NCBI RefSeq assembly: GCF_037176765.1 | Contig: NC_090022.1 | Coordinates: forward strand, 77,315,209 to 77,379,208 | Reading direction: 5' to 3' | DNA: 64,000 nt | Source: Anolis sagrei | Lineage: Eukaryota > Chordata > Lepidosauria > Squamata > Anolidae | In this document: in pieces, positions 62,530 to 64,000 of the stretch | Position numbering within the stretch: position 1 is the stretch's first letter | Layout: the number at the start of each line of letters is the position of its first letter | Translations under genes and position numbers: made by a program | Notes under the pieces: model-generated | What the model was told of the DNA's origin: nothing | Database searches by the model: none | The model's input: only the letters and a program-made list of their open reading frames with translations

Positions 62530-62855
62530 TGCCGCAGGAGCGAGGAGGACTAAAAGACCTGAGGGCGAGCCTCTGTCCTGGCCTCTTGCCCTCGCTCAAG
62601 ATGACGGCAGCGGCTTCACGGGGGGGAAGAGATCACGTGACCCTGCCTCCGCCGCTCCCATTCCAGTTGAGGGAAGGGAACCAGCGGGCGCCACCTTGAA
62701 TGAGGGCAAAGGACTGTTTCTCTCCCTCTCTTTCTGTGCCGCTGCTGCTCTCGGTGCCGCCCCAACCATTAAGGCCGCAGAGGCGCCGGGGTCGTGTGGC
62801 CCTGTGGCACGGGAGGGCGAGGGCCGAAACTCCGCGTGGGCGGAGGCTGGGGCCG
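62530..62855 (+). other. UIMC1: CpG-island first exon, presumptive UIMC1 5' UTR exon
   Basis: A CpG-rich block contains a USF/E-box-like TCACGTGACC (62634-62643) and a YY1-like CAAGATGACGGCAGC (62597-62611). It ends in a consensus plus-strand donor, GGCCG|GTGAGT, at 62855/62856. No long open frame crosses it; the ATG at 62601 opens only about 32 codons. In mammals UIMC1 (RAP80, ubiquitin-binding BRCA1-A subunit) lies head to head with ZNF346, so UIMC1 exon 1 is the natural reading. No UIMC1 protein sequence is visible here, so the identity is positional only. The exact start of the exon is unknown. Confidence 0.6.
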
Positions 62856-63219
62856 GTGAGTACTCTTCCCCACCCCGCCTGCTCCAGCCTCTCATGGGCT
62901 CGCTGTATTGCTACCGAAGGACTTTTGAAACAGCAGTTTCAAACCGGTTTTCTAGGAAGTGCGTTTGCTCTCTGCGTAGGTCTGAATCAAGGAAAGCCGT
63001 GTGAGGCCCGGATGGGGATTGACACAAGCCACACAGCACTGGCGCGCTTTTAGGGCCGTTTTTGGCGCGCTTTTTTTGGGTGGGAGTCTGTTGTATGAGG
63101 CTAGCTTCGAACTGCATTCAACGATCAGAATGGCCTGCTGTTTCTAACAGCTACCCATCCACAGAGGCTGAGGGCTCTTCCAAAAGTTGCCAGTCTTGAA
63201 GTAGGATTTGGGAAGCTGG

Positions 63220-63470
63220 CATTTCTAACCTCCATCATGCATAGAGCAGGCATGGGCAAACTTGGGGCCTCCAGGCATTTCTAACCTCCATCATGCATAG
63301 AGCAGGCATGGGCAAACTTGGGGCCTCCAGCAGGCATGGGCAAACTTGGGGCCTCCAGGTGTCTTGGGGCCTCCGCTTAAGCGGCTGAGGGGCAAAAGGA
63401 AGGGGCCCGAGGCTGTTAGGAATTGTGGGAGTTGAAGTCCAAAACACCTGGAGGCCCCAAGTTTGCCATT
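63220..63470. mobile_element. Palindromic hAT MITE with multiplied left terminus
   Basis: GCAGGCATGGGCAAACTTGG occurs three times (about 63246, 63303, 63331). A 57-bp unit including flanking GCATTTCTAACCTCCATCAT is tandemly repeated (63220 and 63277). The body (CGCTTAAGCGGCTGAGGGGC, GGAAGGGGCCCGAGGCTGTT) and right end GGAGGCCCCAAGTTTGCC follow. Confidence 0.8.
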
Positions 63471-63518
63471 GAGTGAAATAGAATGATAAAATCTTTCTCA
63501 TATTTGAGATGCCTGCTT

Positions 63519-63715
63519 TTGAATGATCTGTCCAAGTCACCTGTCGACTTACGGTGAACCCATGAATTTCATCGAATATTCCTATACAGAGAGTTGCTTT
63601 TGACAGTTCCTTCCTCTGAAATACAACCTGGAACATCTGGTCTTTGTTGGTCTCCCATCCAGTTCTGGCCCTGCTTAGCTTCTTAGATCAGGCAGGAGCA
63701 AGTGTCTTTAGGGTA
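63519..63715 (-). mobile_element. 5S-rRNA-derived SINE
   Basis: Plus strand: CACCTGTCGACTTACGGTGA, CAGTTCCTTCCTCTGAAATA, then 5S complement GTCTCCCATCCAGTTCTGGC, CCTGCTTAGCTTCTTAGATC. In presumptive UIMC1 intron 1. Confidence 0.85.
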
Positions 63716-63925
63716 GTGGTTCCCAACCTTTTTTTGACCAGGGACCACATTGACCAGGGACCACTCTTCAACATTAGTACCAAAAGGGTTACCAATCAGT
63801 TTCTGATCAACTTTAGATTTGGTTTAGGGTGCTGATTCAGGAAATTGCATTGGATAGGGAACATCAGCTCTAGTTTCTGATAGAGAACATATGTCACGGA
63901 CAGCAACAGGGAAGGTGTGGCAAAT
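63716..63925. mobile_element. hAT-type MITE left part
   Basis: GTAGTGGTTCCCAACCTTTT, then GACCAGGGACCACATTGACC and CAACATTAGTACCAAAAGGG have the wording of hAT/Charlie-like non-autonomous elements. The right end was not identified. Confidence 0.6.
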
Positions 63926-63929
63926 TTAT

Positions 63930-64000
63930 ATTCCGCCCTTCTCACCCCAAAGGGGACTCAGGGCGGAGCACAGCATATACACGGCAAACATTCAATGCCG
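63930..64000 (-). repeat. L2-type LINE 3' terminus, continuing past the window
   Basis: ATATTCCGCCCTTCTCACCC, CAAAGGGGACTCAGGGCGGA is the reverse of the terminus seen at 16530 and 42200. Confidence 0.75.

Noticed and set aside
62696-63053. Frames of 100-117 codons over the right CpG island
   Set aside because: They cross the consensus donor at 62855 and continue into intron-like sequence; no recognisable domain.
63235-63636. 133-codon frame with repeated RPQVCPCLL
   Set aside because: Repeats are translations of the multiplied hAT MITE terminus.

Overview
The window looks like genomic DNA of a squamate reptile, most likely an Anolis-type lizard. This rests on the repeat content read directly: tRNA-derived SINEs of lizard type, one family with a Bov-B-like tail; 5S-rRNA-derived SINEs; young L2-clade and CR1 LINEs; many palindromic hAT and Tc1/mariner MITEs; a DIRS-like fossil; and spliced vertebrate host exons. 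There is nothing prokaryotic and no CRISPR array.

Host genes. One complete protein-coding gene can be assembled on the minus strand: ZNF346 (JAZ), in seven coding exons between 60311 (start codon) and 39612 (stop codon). All six junctions have GT-AG ends and matching phase. The model gives about 281 residues with four matrin/U1C-type Cx2C-x12-H-x5-H zinc fingers. A CpG-rich promoter with repeated TCTCGCGA-type motifs lies over and upstream of exon 1 (about 60.0-60.5 kb). About 2.2 kb further right, a second CpG island carries a plus-strand first exon with a clean donor at 62855/62856. Known mammalian synteny (UIMC1 head to head with ZNF346) makes this the likely non-coding first exon of UIMC1; its coding exons would lie beyond the window.

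Layout. 1-39.5 kb is the gene-free 3' flank of ZNF346. It holds nested transposons: a composite hAT at 3.6-4.5 kb, an L2 LINE with an open 868-codon frame at 8.1-11.06 kb, a mariner MITE at 11.1-11.65 kb, a long hAT-like element at 12.6-14.8 kb, another hAT at 17.0-17.55 kb, a jockey/R1-like LINE at 17.9-19.6 kb, and a pogo/Tigger transposase fossil at 27.6-29.0 kb. Three non-repetitive GC-rich islands (7.2-7.7, 15.0-15.6, 24.9-25.3 kb) contain homeodomain-like sites and are candidate enhancers. 39.6-60.3 kb is ZNF346, whose introns hold L2, Tigger-like, hAT, 5S-SINE and DIRS-like copies. 60.6-62.5 kb, between the two promoters, is almost solid nested transposon. 62.5-64 kb is the presumptive UIMC1 first exon and intron 1 start.

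I see no evidence for a wholly new biological system. The most distinctive signals are structural: a pair of diverged duplicate segments in which one copy acts as the empty site for both an L2 and a mariner insertion in the other; a short reversed L2-tail insertion that is in frame inside the open L2 ORF; long-inverted-repeat elements present as single arms; and an inverted pair of TCTCGCGATA motifs in the ZNF346 promoter.
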